Part shown: one piece after another, positions 1-10,700 of the stretch
How the letters are laid out: every line of letters starts with the position of its first letter
How positions within the stretch are numbered: position 1 is the first letter of the stretch
Assembly (NCBI GenBank): GCA_934045075.1
Contig: OW203732.1
Location: 11,522,701 to 11,586,700, forward strand
Direction of reading: 5' to 3'
Origin: Yponomeuta sedellus
Lineage: Eukaryota > Arthropoda > Insecta > Lepidoptera > Yponomeutidae
DNA length: 64,000 nt
Position numbers and translations under genes: made by a program
The notes under the pieces: model-generated
What the model was told of the DNA's origin: nothing
Database searches by the model: none
The model's input: only the letters and a program-made list of their open reading frames with translations

Positions 1-3000
1 ACCTTGCTATCTAGTATCACGACGGTCGTCATATCTTTCTTGTTAGCGACGTCAATGCCGAGCGATTCCGCGAAGTGATGGTTCCTCACGCTGTCGACGG
101 CGACCATGTTTAAAGTGAAGTTCTTGGCGCAGGCGAGTCCATGTACTTGCGTCACGTTCGCTTCTTGCTCCCTCGGCGGTATCACTGGGGGCCCCAATTC
201 GTACGCGAAGTTCACAACGTTGCAGTAGTGTCTTATGTTTTCTTGTATCAAGTTCTCTGCCGTAAAGGGGTCGTCTTCTTGTGGCAGCATTGAAGTTCCG
301 AGACTAGAATGTATACAACACATTTGCCACTTTTTAACCTCACTTCAGCGAATGTGGTTGGATAGCTAGCGTGTGCTTAAGTAGGTATGTGAAATATAGG
401 AAAAAATATCGAACGCAGCGTAAATCAGATTATTGAGTGGCGTCCCTTCTGACACCCTCTATTGTGTAAGCCGCAAGAGGCCTTCAGTGTCAAACGTGCG
501 ATCATTCAATAACCTTGGGATGAGGTACTAACAAAGTACCGCGGCGGCCCCAGTGGGAATCGAACCCACGACCTACCGTGGAAATCAAACGTGCAACCAC
601 TAGACCAACTAAGCAGCCGCAAAACAATAATTGCAAAACTTCCCATTTTAAGCAAGTCCTATATTAATCTATTAATCGATGAAGCGCGAACTGGTAGGTG
701 TCAATGTTTTGAATCCAAAAATCTTTTTACTACAGCTCTATTCTTGCATGTGCCACTGACTTTATTTTGTAAGTAACATACATAATTTATGTGAAATTGT
801 AGCAATACCAATCGCTAATACGTTGATGAAGCGAAGGTGATCCGTCAGGATCGCAGCAAGTGGCAGTCCCTGGTCTCTGCCTACCCCTCTGGGATACAGG
901 CGTGAGGTTATGTGTGAATGTATGTACCAATCGCTAAAAACGATACGAAAATCATTACGAAGAAACCTGAGTGTCCGAGGTGTTCACACATATCGGCCCT
1001 TGAGATAGGGAATTCGTGGTGGGCACCCTTGGTGATTAAGCCCTTACTGTCTAAAATGGCCGGTACCATGGGTACATAGGTGCTTATGTAATATAATATA
1101 AGCAAGAAAGTTAACTTTAAGAAAATAAACTTACTCTTCTTCTTCTGACAAGTCTTCTTCCGTTTGCAACTGTCCATCAACATTTTGGCATTGTTGATGG
1201 TCGTAGTAACTCTTCTCTGCCGGAAATATGTTCATACTGCATTCCTCTGACAGTCTCAGATTAGACAGAACGTCAATCTCAACATCGGAACTCTCGAAAG
1301 CCTTAGTGATGGCTAGACCGCGTTTGAAAAGGAAGTTGTACAGGCTGTTTAGTTTCGACTTCTGGTTTTTGTGCGTCGAGTTGTTCCACGGGTATTTGTT
1401 ATAATGCGATGTAATTTCTTTCTTAATTAAGCTAGGTTTCTTTGGCACCTTCTTAAACTTGAACTCCTGGCAGATTTTCTTGGCATCTCTTTGCTGGTAA
1501 AGCAGTCTCTGAACCTGCTGCAATTTTACTAATTCTGTGATCCATTGGTTGGTCCTGTTGCCTTTGCAGTTGAAATACTCCATTGCCACTTCTCGAAGCT
1601 ACAACCAAATCGTATTGTTATAATATGAGTATTGCATGAATAGATTGTAAAACAAGAACTTGACTTATTTATTGGTCGTAACAATGGCAAATTCATTTCT
1701 TACCAGCAAAAATTACTTATTAAGCTTATCAAATTAGTTTGATATAATGACTTCTTAAACTGACCTTATACTACTCACTGACATCATAGGGTATCAATTT
1801 TCAAAACACTTACCAAGGCATAATTCGGTATCTGTTCATACAAAGGGTTAAGGGGTGTGAACAGCATGAGTATGGGGTTTCCGTCTGCATGTCTCTCAAA
1901 GCTAAACGCTTTCTTCCACATGGGTATGACCCTGTCAACAGGCTGCGAGAAGTTCTCTAACAACCAGTCCATTAGGGCAGATTCATTCCATGACTGGGTG
2001 TCCCCAATATATTCCTAAAAATCAAGGCAAACATTTTGCATGAAATGCCTGCAATTAACTTAGTTTCACTTGACGGAAATTATTATTTCTTTTAAACTAT
2101 TTCTTGTAGGTTTACCGATAACAGTTAGGTACTTACATTGAACATTTTTATCGAAATAATCAAATGAGTTGATAAAAACACTAACTGTTAATACACTTGC
2201 CTGAACTTTGAGGAATTGCAGGTAAGTATACCTCGGCCAGACATACACGGTATTCCAGAAAATACTGTTTTGCATAGATTTTTATGAAAAACTGTGAGTC
2301 TTTATTGAAGCCGAGGCTCAATGGTAGTTCACCTTAAATCGTAATCGGACTTGGCAGACCTTGCGAAAAACTCTAGTAAAAGTGAATACCTTAGTCTCAT
2401 TCCACAGCATGAGTCTGGCGTTAGGCACCGCCTCCACGCCGAGGTCGGTGGCTAAGTCCTCTGATGTCACAACAGCAAAGCAGATCTCACCAAGCGTGTC
2501 CAGCTCTCTCACTTTCAGCGCCAGATTGTACCAGGTATTGTAATATTGGGAACCATCTTGCAGTGGTGTGTATCCTACAGCTACAGACTGGAAATAACAA
2601 GGGCTTTTACTAAAGGTCCACTGTACGCAGTGGACTGTGCGAGATAGTTAAGCAAATAAAAGGAAGCAGTATGTTGATGTGATAAATAGAGTGCCAACTA
2701 GCTAACCCTTTTCCTTTACTTAGACTTTATTGCACACATAAAAGACATAAATATACGAAATACAAAACCTATGCTGTGCAGATACTGCAAGTATTGTGAC
2801 CATGCAATCTTTATTATCTATACTACACTTTTAGTTGGATAGTTCACCATTATCGGATAGCTAGTTTCAGCAGGAGGATTGCTAGTTTCGATCTCGCACC
2901 GATTGTCAGTTTGTTGTAGTTTATTCCATTTTTGTCGTTTTAACTGGCATTTATGGCGCTTTAGCAGTTTTCAACATTTTTATTAGATTCAGTTTATTAT

Positions 3001-5430
3001 CATCAAAAATATAAAAATATAGTATTTTATGAACGAAACAAAGAGAAATACATAGGAAATGATTGGTATGGCTTTAATCAAATGCAATAAATCAATCCTA
3101 CAATGAATACCGGATGCGCCATGGTTCACGACCATAGCTGAAATACATGACAATGAATATAGTCAAGGAAGAATTATGGACTGCTTCAGTAAAATATTAA
3201 ACCAAGCTCCTACATCTACCCTAATAATTTAACATCAAACCTTTTATTGGCTCATCACACCAAGCATCTTAAGAGACATAACATACTCGAGCTAGAAGAA
3301 CGACACTAGCCTACCTAATTATGTATAGCACTCTTCACTGAAAGCACTAGCCTACCTAATTATGTATAGCACTCTTCACTGAAAGATGCATACCAATCAT
3401 CCATGACACAAAAACACATCTGCTTATTGTTGATGACAGATAACATAACGGAAATTATTATAATAATAATACAGGCCATCCAAAAGGATCTTTTTTGCAT
3501 ACTTACATCACAGATAGACAGTAAATGGACTAGGTCCTCAGTGTTGGCAACCCTCCTCAAGGGTTTCATCATGAGTTCCAGGAATGTGATAATGCTTTGA
3601 GCATCTCTTGGTCCTGGAACACGGTGGATCATTACTATAACAACTCATAACACCACATAATATTCAGCATAAAGATTTTCCAGGGCTATTAACCAAGGAT
3701 TTTTCCAGGACTATTCTTAATACATTACATGATTACACATTTTACACATGCAGTGATTTACCTTTATACACTATGCCTCTAGAAGACACTGTATAGGCCA
3801 TAATGATAGGCCATGAAGGTATTTTGTTGTGTTGTGTTCGGCACTCACTGCCTGGGTTCCAGCAGTTGACAGCTGCAAAATGTACCTAAAAAAAATGAGC
3901 AAAAACCAGGTAACATGGAGAATGTCCAAAACAGTTTAATGTAATACAATATGTTTGGTTTGTTAAAAACCACAGTATAATTTGCCATTCCAGATGTTTT
4001 ATGTTTGAAAACATTTTGTACTGTTGAAAAAAATGGTAGCTGTACAATATTCTTTAAGCACAAAACAAGCATGCTTAATAACCAGTGATAGGAATGGAGC
4101 GGGCTTATTTACCTAAACTTCGAGGAACAGAGACAAAAATCGGAGACTTCCTTACGACAATATTTTTTTCTGGGACATCACTTAAGTAAGTTAAAAATTA
4201 ATGTTATTCGGAATAAGTAATTGGTCTATGTTTACCTAAAGTTTAAGACTATACATAAGGATGCGATTTTAACTCAAAAAATCATAGTACATATTGATAA
4301 ATTAACCAAAAAGCAAACTTTCAGAAAATTTTGGACTCTATGTTATGTCTAGCTAGTCTCAAGCTTGAAGTAAACATAGACCAATTACTTATTCCGAATA
4401 ACATTTATTTTTAACTTACTTAAGTGATGTCCCGGAAAAAAATATTGTCGTAAGGAAGTCTCCGATTTTGGTCTCTGTTCCTCGAAGTTTAGGTAAATAA
4501 GCCCGCTTCATTTCTATCACTGTTAATAACTATAACTACAGAACTATAATTTGCAGTTTTGGTAAAGTTTGCAACTGTTAGATAAAATTTTGTTTTTGAG
4601 TATGGAAAAAGTTACACTTATTGTGATAATACTGGGAACTGTTATTATGTCACCCATTACAATATTCATATATTTTGCATAGCCTTTGAGAGTTTTAAAG
4701 TAAGAATGGTGAATAAAAAAGAAGAAAATAAAAATTTTGGTCAATAAATCTTCATAATGTAACATACAAACATTAGAGATACAGATTTATAGTAGATTAA
4801 TGTCTATTGTGTTCGCTGAATTGCAAAATATTGAAATACTTAGTAAGCTCAGGCTAGTGGCTAATACAGGATCAACATATTCTAGGTCTCACCCAGTCTA
4901 TTCTGGCGAATTCCTGGCTATGATCATGTTGTTTTAAAGCACTTACTCTGTCATGCAAAACTGAAGCAGCTTTCTCGATCTCCCGTCTGACATACTGGCA
5001 CTCAGCATCCCAGGGAGCATAATACATGACCAGGGACACATCAGCTTTGTTGACAATTGTAAAGGCTTTTCCCAGCTGGCCCTTGTACCAGTCACTCACC
5101 AATGAGTCACGGCTAAAGAATCTCATAGCCTGAGGGTGCTTCGACACCTTTGGGGGTCTAAAACAGAACAAACAACTTGTAGACATGGAAACGTAAATAA
5201 GGATTGCTAACAATGGTCTATACTTACGAATTGTGAAGAGCTCCATATGTGGTTAATGCTAAGGCTATACAAAAAACTAATTCTTTAAGCAACATGTTGA
5301 GGGATTCCCTGTTATTGTGTAGCTTAGGCTCTTCTGGCGTTTCAGGCGATTTTGCCTCATTGCTAGAGACACTCTTCACTTTGTTGTGTGACGTGACCTG
5401 GGTTTCTTCAGTGTCCGCCGTTGGTAACAT
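1..5430 (-). CDS. TXNDC11: Thioredoxin domain-containing protein 11 homologue (exons 1-8, C-terminus off the left edge)
   Basis: TXNDC11 is an ER-membrane, multi-thioredoxin-fold protein linked in vertebrates to dual-oxidase maturation and ER-associated degradation. Coding exons on the minus strand: 5430-5228, 5157-4947, 3885-3762, 3613-3507, 2587-2390, 2014-1814, 1598-1135, 303-1. All have GT/AG borders and phases that join without a break (about 603 codons visible; the human protein is near 985 aa). Exon 1 gives a Ser/Glu-rich cytosolic start and one membrane anchor (LLKELVFCIALALTTYGAL). Exon 2 has the first thioredoxin-like segment (VMYYAPWDAECQ). Exon 3 has AAVNCWNPGSEC, the family's conserved Cys region; exons 5-8 give a second half ending in LNMVAVDS and TTVVILDSK. 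The start is the first ATG, 5430. Nothing looks broken. Identification rests on remembered family motifs; confidence is high. Confidence 0.9.
530..625 (-). repeat. tRNA-derived SINE head (family A), intron 7 of TXNDC11
   Basis: On the minus strand a Pol III B box (GTGGGTTCGATTCCC) and a degenerate tRNA-like 5' part are visible. The same layout recurs at 45530-45700, 50133-50300, 52290-52475 and 57270-57455, so this is one SINE family. It resembles noctuid HaSE-type elements. Confidence 0.7.
838..925 (+). repeat. 3' tail of a non-LTR retrotransposon
   Basis: The stretch encodes a typical lepidopteran LINE C-terminus (DRSKWQSLVSAYPSGIQA then stop), followed by an ATGT-rich simple tail. It is a truncated fragment in an intron. 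Apart from this and the SINE head, 304-1134 shows no other recognisable feature. Confidence 0.5.
2591..3506. other. TXNDC11 intron 4, no gene
   Basis: AT-rich intron with no recognisable gene. It contains an exact 41-bp direct tandem duplication at 3304-3344 and 3345-3385. Confidence 0.7.
3304..3385. repeat. 41-bp direct tandem duplication
   Basis: Two identical adjacent 41-bp units beginning CACTAGCCTACCTAATTATG. Their perfect identity suggests a very recent duplication or an assembly artefact. Confidence 0.9.
4083..4522. mobile_element. hAT-type foldback MITE, 440 bp
   Basis: The two halves are inverted copies of each other (arms of about 155 bp, 4083-4240 and 4365-4522). The ends read CAGTGATAG...CTATCACTG. 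The element is flanked by the 8-bp direct repeat TTAATAAC at 4075-4082 and 4523-4530. An 8-bp target duplication with CAGTG ends is diagnostic of the hAT superfamily. No coding capacity is seen. It lies in intron 2 of TXNDC11, between the exons ending at 4947 and starting at 3885. Confidence 0.85.
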
Positions 5431-6311
5431 TACACGTCATACGAAAACAAAAGGGGAGGAGTGCGACTTGGCTGCCAAATATTTTACATGGCAGATGAAC
5501 AATGTTTAGGAAATCGTTCTGTAAAGATCTATTCATTAGAAAGTATCAAGAAATTGCAGTAAAACTAGAAGAACCGTTTGTTTTCGTCATTCAGAGATCC
5601 TTCGTTCGTTTTTGGATTTGACATTTTTCATTTTCATTTGATGAATTGTCAAAGGTTTTATGTTTTGCAACGTTGAGTTCATATTGCTTAATCACCAAGG
5701 AAGAACATTGAAACATTGTTACAACAATGGAAAAATAGTAGTGATGAGAAGGTGTTCGAAAATCAACTCTTGAATGATACTATGTGCAGTGCAGTCCTTT
5801 GAGTGAGCTTGAGATACAGTGTGGAACAATTATTGTTCTGGCAGTAGGTAGTCAGGTAAATTCTAAACAAAATATATTTGTGTTCATGTTTCATTATTTG
5901 AATAAAAAAGTGCCAAAAAATATGATAAAAGTGTTTTTTTTTGGAACTCAGAACAATAAATAATTGTTCTGAGTTTCGGAAAAGCCCACAGAACAATTAA
6001 ACCGAAAAGCCCATTTGACAGTGCTGCCAGCACCGTGGATTTTGTACTAGTTCTGATAGTTTAGAGTTTTAGACTATCCTCTCAGCGGATACTGAATTTA
6101 GTAGATTTTGCTAGTGTCTTTGATTGCTTCTGTTGGCGTTAAGGTGCCACACAAACCACCGACCAATTAACAAAGTACTCAGTTACAAATTATTGAAAAA
6201 GGGTATGTACATCTTTTTGTTGCGGAATACAACAGAACTTATATGGTGGTTTTAGGGAATATGGAACATGGATAGTCAATATTGATAAGTATGAGGGTTT
6301 AAGTCCACAGC

Positions 6312-7284
6312 TAGTCCTTATTTTCATCACTTCTTCCAGGAGATACACATGTCAACTCTGCGCGCGCACTACAAACTCCATAAATATAACGTCCGACTTA
6401 CAATAGTTGGACCGGCCATCCCCAGGCATACGATCTGCCTGGCGGAAAATTTTCCTAAATAGTGGAAGAGCACGATCACCCGCTCTTCCCTATACATTAG
6501 TAACCATAAAGCGTTTATTTGAAAAGGAATATTCACCTACCTAAAGGAAGGCCAATGAAACGAGATAAAGAATGTAAACAAAATTTCAGGGGTTCAAAAC
6601 ATTTTTATTTGAATATATTATAGTTATACAAATTTCGTATTCCCTATTCTAATCGCTGTCTTCTGTATTTGTCAAACATGATCCACCGGAAGAGTCCTAG
6701 GCTTTCTAGAGCCGCCAAGCTGTGATTCCATAATTAATACCAACAACTAATTACAATAACAGCAAAAATCAACAAGAAAACTAACAGTAACGGATTAATA
6801 AACACAATAAACTTAGTAAATACGGAAACGAAAGAATACGTATCACTTCGAACGCAATCTAAACAAGAATGAACTATTATCGTTCACAAAATGGCAGATG
6901 ACACCAAATGTTGACAACTGCCGTAGGTACTGAAAGTTTTCCTGTACCACGAAATACGCAACGACAGTTGTGGTCGATCAAATGACGCCATTATCGCATA
7001 CGTGTGACAAGGACAGAGATAATAATCGCGCACTATCGCAATGTAACTCAGTAACGGTCCGTTTGTTTACATTCTTTATCTCGTCTCATTGGCCTTCCTT
7101 TACCATGTGACGAGAAACTCGTTCAACTCAAAAGTCAACTTCTTCTTCAACTTAGTCCTTATTTTCGTCACTTCTTCCAGGAGATACAATCAAATACATT
7201 AGTAACGATAAAGCGTTTATTTGAAAAGGAATGTTCACCTACCTACCATGTGACGAGAAACTCGTTCAACTCAAAATTCAACTT
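6312..7284 (+). repeat. Direct tandem duplication, first copy interrupted by insertions
   Basis: Copy A begins at 6312 and copy B runs 7153-7284. Both contain TAGTCCTTATTTT, TCACTTCTTCCAGGAGATACA, AAAGCGTTTATTTGAAAAGG and ATGTGACGAGAAACTCGTTC in the same order. Copy A has about 140 extra bases (6350-6495), and the MITE at 6544-7100 sits in it. Copy B has neither, so it shows the empty site. Confidence 0.85.
6544..7100. mobile_element. 557-bp MITE with 39-bp TIRs and a TA target duplication
   Basis: The left end AAGGAAGGCCAATGAAACGA matches the inverted right end over 39 bp with one mismatch (6544-6582 and 7062-7100). TA flanks both ends (6542-6543, 7101-7102). The tandem sister copy at 7153-7284 reads straight through this point (ACCTACCTACCATGTG) with a single TA, which proves the boundaries. 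A TA duplication points to the Tc1/mariner group. No transposase is present. Confidence 0.9.
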
Positions 7285-7766
7285 CTGATGAAGATTCTGG
7301 ACTTAAATTATATGGGTACTGGGTCAAGTTTGATTTGAACTAAAGGTTTACTGTCATTTTCTGGTTCGACAGTGATTATTCCGTGAACAGTTCGAGTCGG
7401 TATCGATCGGTGCAAGTTGAAGTTCCAGTACACAGATAGGTTCAGAGGTTGGTGGGCCACAAAGCCGCATTTGGTTTTGGTGGGTTAAATAAAAGTTGGC
7501 AACACTGTGCCAGTCGTCGCCATTTTGTTTTTTCATTTGACTTGTTTTGAATGAAAGGCGAGTTTGTGTCATAAATTCATAATTTGCGTTGCAACGGCTG
7601 AGTTATAAAACAAAGCGTGTAATTGTAAGATTTTTCACCCCCAAAGGAAAGGTTCAACAATCACATCCATCGTCCTGTATTGTTACGAATTGTGAGCTTG
7701 TTATGAGTCCTTCGACTTATCCTTGAAAATATTGTGTTCTAACTGAAAGTACCACATCTTCAAAGC

Positions 7767-10700
7767 ATGGAATCCTGCAGGCACTCTGAGCCCGAAAGCT
7801 TAGATTATTGGAAGAAACAAGCCAAACATTATGAGCAGAAGTAAGTGAGAGTGTATGTTTTATGTACTCCTAGCTTTAGTGATTTATAGGTCCATCTTCA
7901 ACTGTGTAGGTACCTTGCTTTTTGTTTACAAATTTATTTTTACCATCTATCTTATTTGGCAGAGCTAATGATATACAACAGGAGCTCGACGAATATACTG
8001 AAAACTCAGCACAGCTAGAAAAAGAGCTAGAAGCATCTTTAGGTCAAGTAGAGAAGCAAAACAGAGACCTTGAACATCAAAATCAACGGTTAAAAAACGA
8101 GATTGAGAATTTGCGGGTATGTACAATCAAGAAAATGAAATTATTATGTCTCCTCTGTTTACAAATTGATTGAAACCAGGAATTAACTATAATATAATGT
8201 CCCATAAGTTTTTGTTTAGTCTATACCTAAATTTACCATGACAACACTAGCTTCATATTGATTTTATACTTTATGGGCTTACAGAATAAATTGGAGCGGA
8301 GTCAGCATGAAACTAATGCTCTAGAAAATGAACTGCAAGCTTTAAAAATAGAAAAAGATAAACAAGCCGACTATGTCAGGGAATTGGAGCAAAAAAATGA
8401 TGATTTAGAAAGAGGACAACGGTAATTTAAGTATAGTTTTGATTCTAAACAAATTTGATACAGTAAAATTTAAGGATGAAGCAGGGGCCCGGTGAATCAT
8501 GCTTTGTCGCAGAATATTTATTTCCATGTGATATTTGATTATTATGAGTCACATGGGATTGATGTGAAAATTCAATTAAAAATATACTTTTCCTTATCAT
8601 TGTCATGAATATTATATAAAAGCCAGTGCTTGTCACAGGTCCTGTCTTGGAGAGATGGTTTTGACATGGAGAGCTATGGTGCCCGCTATAGCTTTTTTAG
8701 TCTAATGACTGTGATGTCTCGCAAGCTTGTTATCTTAATTCTCAATTGCCAATATCTGCTGTGTCTAAATTACTGTGACTAAATAATGTCTTAACTTTCA
8801 GGGTCATATCAGAATCTGTGTCATACATAGAGTCATTACTGAATCAAGCTTATGAAAGGAATGCAGTCTTGGAGAGTGAGGTTGATGAAGTAGAGAACTT
8901 GAGAGTCAAGTTACAGAGAGCTACAGATGAAGCCAGGGGTAAGAGCCATACATTTCCAATCTTCAATAAACACTAAGGGCCAGTTTCTGAATTGAGAATT
9001 TCGCTAAGTAAATACTTAACTGTAGTGCTGTCTCTTCGAATTTCTTAGCAAAGAGTGTGACAGAACATCACTTAAGTATTTATTTAGTGAAATTCTCAAT
9101 TCAGAAACCGGCCCAAACACTATAATCACAATCTTTGTCTTGTGTTTATAGAGTTCTTCTTGTTGGGGTAGAATTAGTTGGGAAGTGACATTTTAATCAA
9201 CTCAGAACTTCTTATTATATAATAAGTACAAAAGCAACAAAATATGTACTTTTTTCAATTTATTTTCCCATGGCTTGGCTCTGTCTCCGACATGAAACAG
9301 TCTTAAATCAAATTGTTAAAAATACACCCAAGCTATTACTGTCTGTGGGTTATAAATTTCGGGGAGCCATTCCTTCTCTGTAGAACAACTAGAAACATAC
9401 TTAGCTATAGTACATAAAAGTACCCTAACTATATAAATGCACATGTTTCAGATCTGAAACAAGAACTGAAAGTAGTGGAGCGAATACCCATTCATGAGAA
9501 TGAGAAGGAAGATAAGACCAACATGGATACAAATACAGTCATGAACGGGCACATTACAAGTTCAATACGCCAAAGTCAAGTGGAAACCGAAACTCAAACT
9601 ATTCCCACACCATTAAAGAGTAAGTTACTATTTACCTATTCTTCTGTAATCAATTTATTTATCTATCTATCTATCTATTTCGACCCAAAGGCGAGGTCTC
9701 TTCTGATGCTCTTCAATTGAAGAAACCATTTATTTTAGCAGGAGAAAAACAATTTGTTTATAATGTTACTTAAAATCTTAGAACACAATACAAAGAAGGA
9801 AAAAAATAAAATAAAAAACTTTTCAATTACATAAATTGCGGTGTATCCTTATAGCAATAAGGATATTTGCAGCAGCAAATGGCAGCATTGTGCTTACCCA
9901 AATTGCTGATTCTCAGCCAGTGTCTGTTTGTCTCACGTAGTAGATTACCAGGGTGCAGTGGTAATACATATAGTTAAATAAATTAATAAGCACATACCTA
10001 AATAAAATACCTATAATATAAAAATGAGTCGCTGAATGTGTTGGTAAGCGCAAATCTCGAGAGCAGCTGAACCGATTTCGCTAATTCTTTTTTAGAATAT
10101 TCCTTGACATACAAGGATGGTTCTTACGGAGAGAAAAATAAAAAAAAATAGAATCGAGTGTTAGGTGGTACGAAGTTTGCTGGGTCAGCTAGTTTAAAAT
10201 ACAAATGAATAAATGCGAATGAAAATAAAATAAATTACAAAGTATGTATGTGATTATGATGCGATCACTTTGTCATTCACTTGCGGCGAGAAGTTGGGTT
10301 AGGATGGGAAAGTCTCTGCTGCGCAAGCAAATATGCCTTGAGCTTTCGCCCAAAGGCAAAGCTGCCACGAAATGCCATAGACCGGTGCGCGGGGACACAG
10401 TTAATGCTAATTGACAGGTTTCTGATTTTTGACAACTCAAATTTTTCGTTCGTGTTTGATAAGAAAGTGATAATTTTTTAATCTTTGGTGTATTTTTTTA
10501 AATTCACCTTTAAAATAAACCGCCAAAACGCTCTTGACCAATATGGCGTCGCACAGGAATTCGTGACGTCACTGGTCAGTAAATAAATAATCGTCAAGGT
10601 TCTGGGTTTGATTCGACCAATGTTGACCGTTTTTGATAAAATTGCTACAAATATAAAATTTTATCCTGTTTTTTTGCTCACGCATTTAACTAGCAAAAAA

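Larger units (their letters stand above)
5431..7766. promoter_or_regulatory. Head-to-head interval between TXNDC11 and nudE
   Basis: The two start codons diverge across about 2.3 kb, so both promoters must lie here. No TATA box or other motif could be fixed by eye. The interval has been expanded by a tandem duplication (6312-7142 and 7153-7284) and a 557-bp MITE. A short hairpin lies at 5945-5975: 13-bp arms AACTCAGAACAAT and its complement around 5 nt. The original spacing was probably much shorter. Confidence 0.45.

Noticed and set aside
3402..3632. Membrane-like frames around 3360-3632
   Set aside because: The plus-strand frame is antisense. On the minus strand only 3613-3507 is exon; the poly-Ile part reads intron beyond the donor.
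3768..3885. Possible intron with donor GTGAGT at 3849
   Set aside because: Reading straight through gives GSECRTQHNKIPSWPIIMAY, which fits TXNDC11, so 3885-3762 is one exon.
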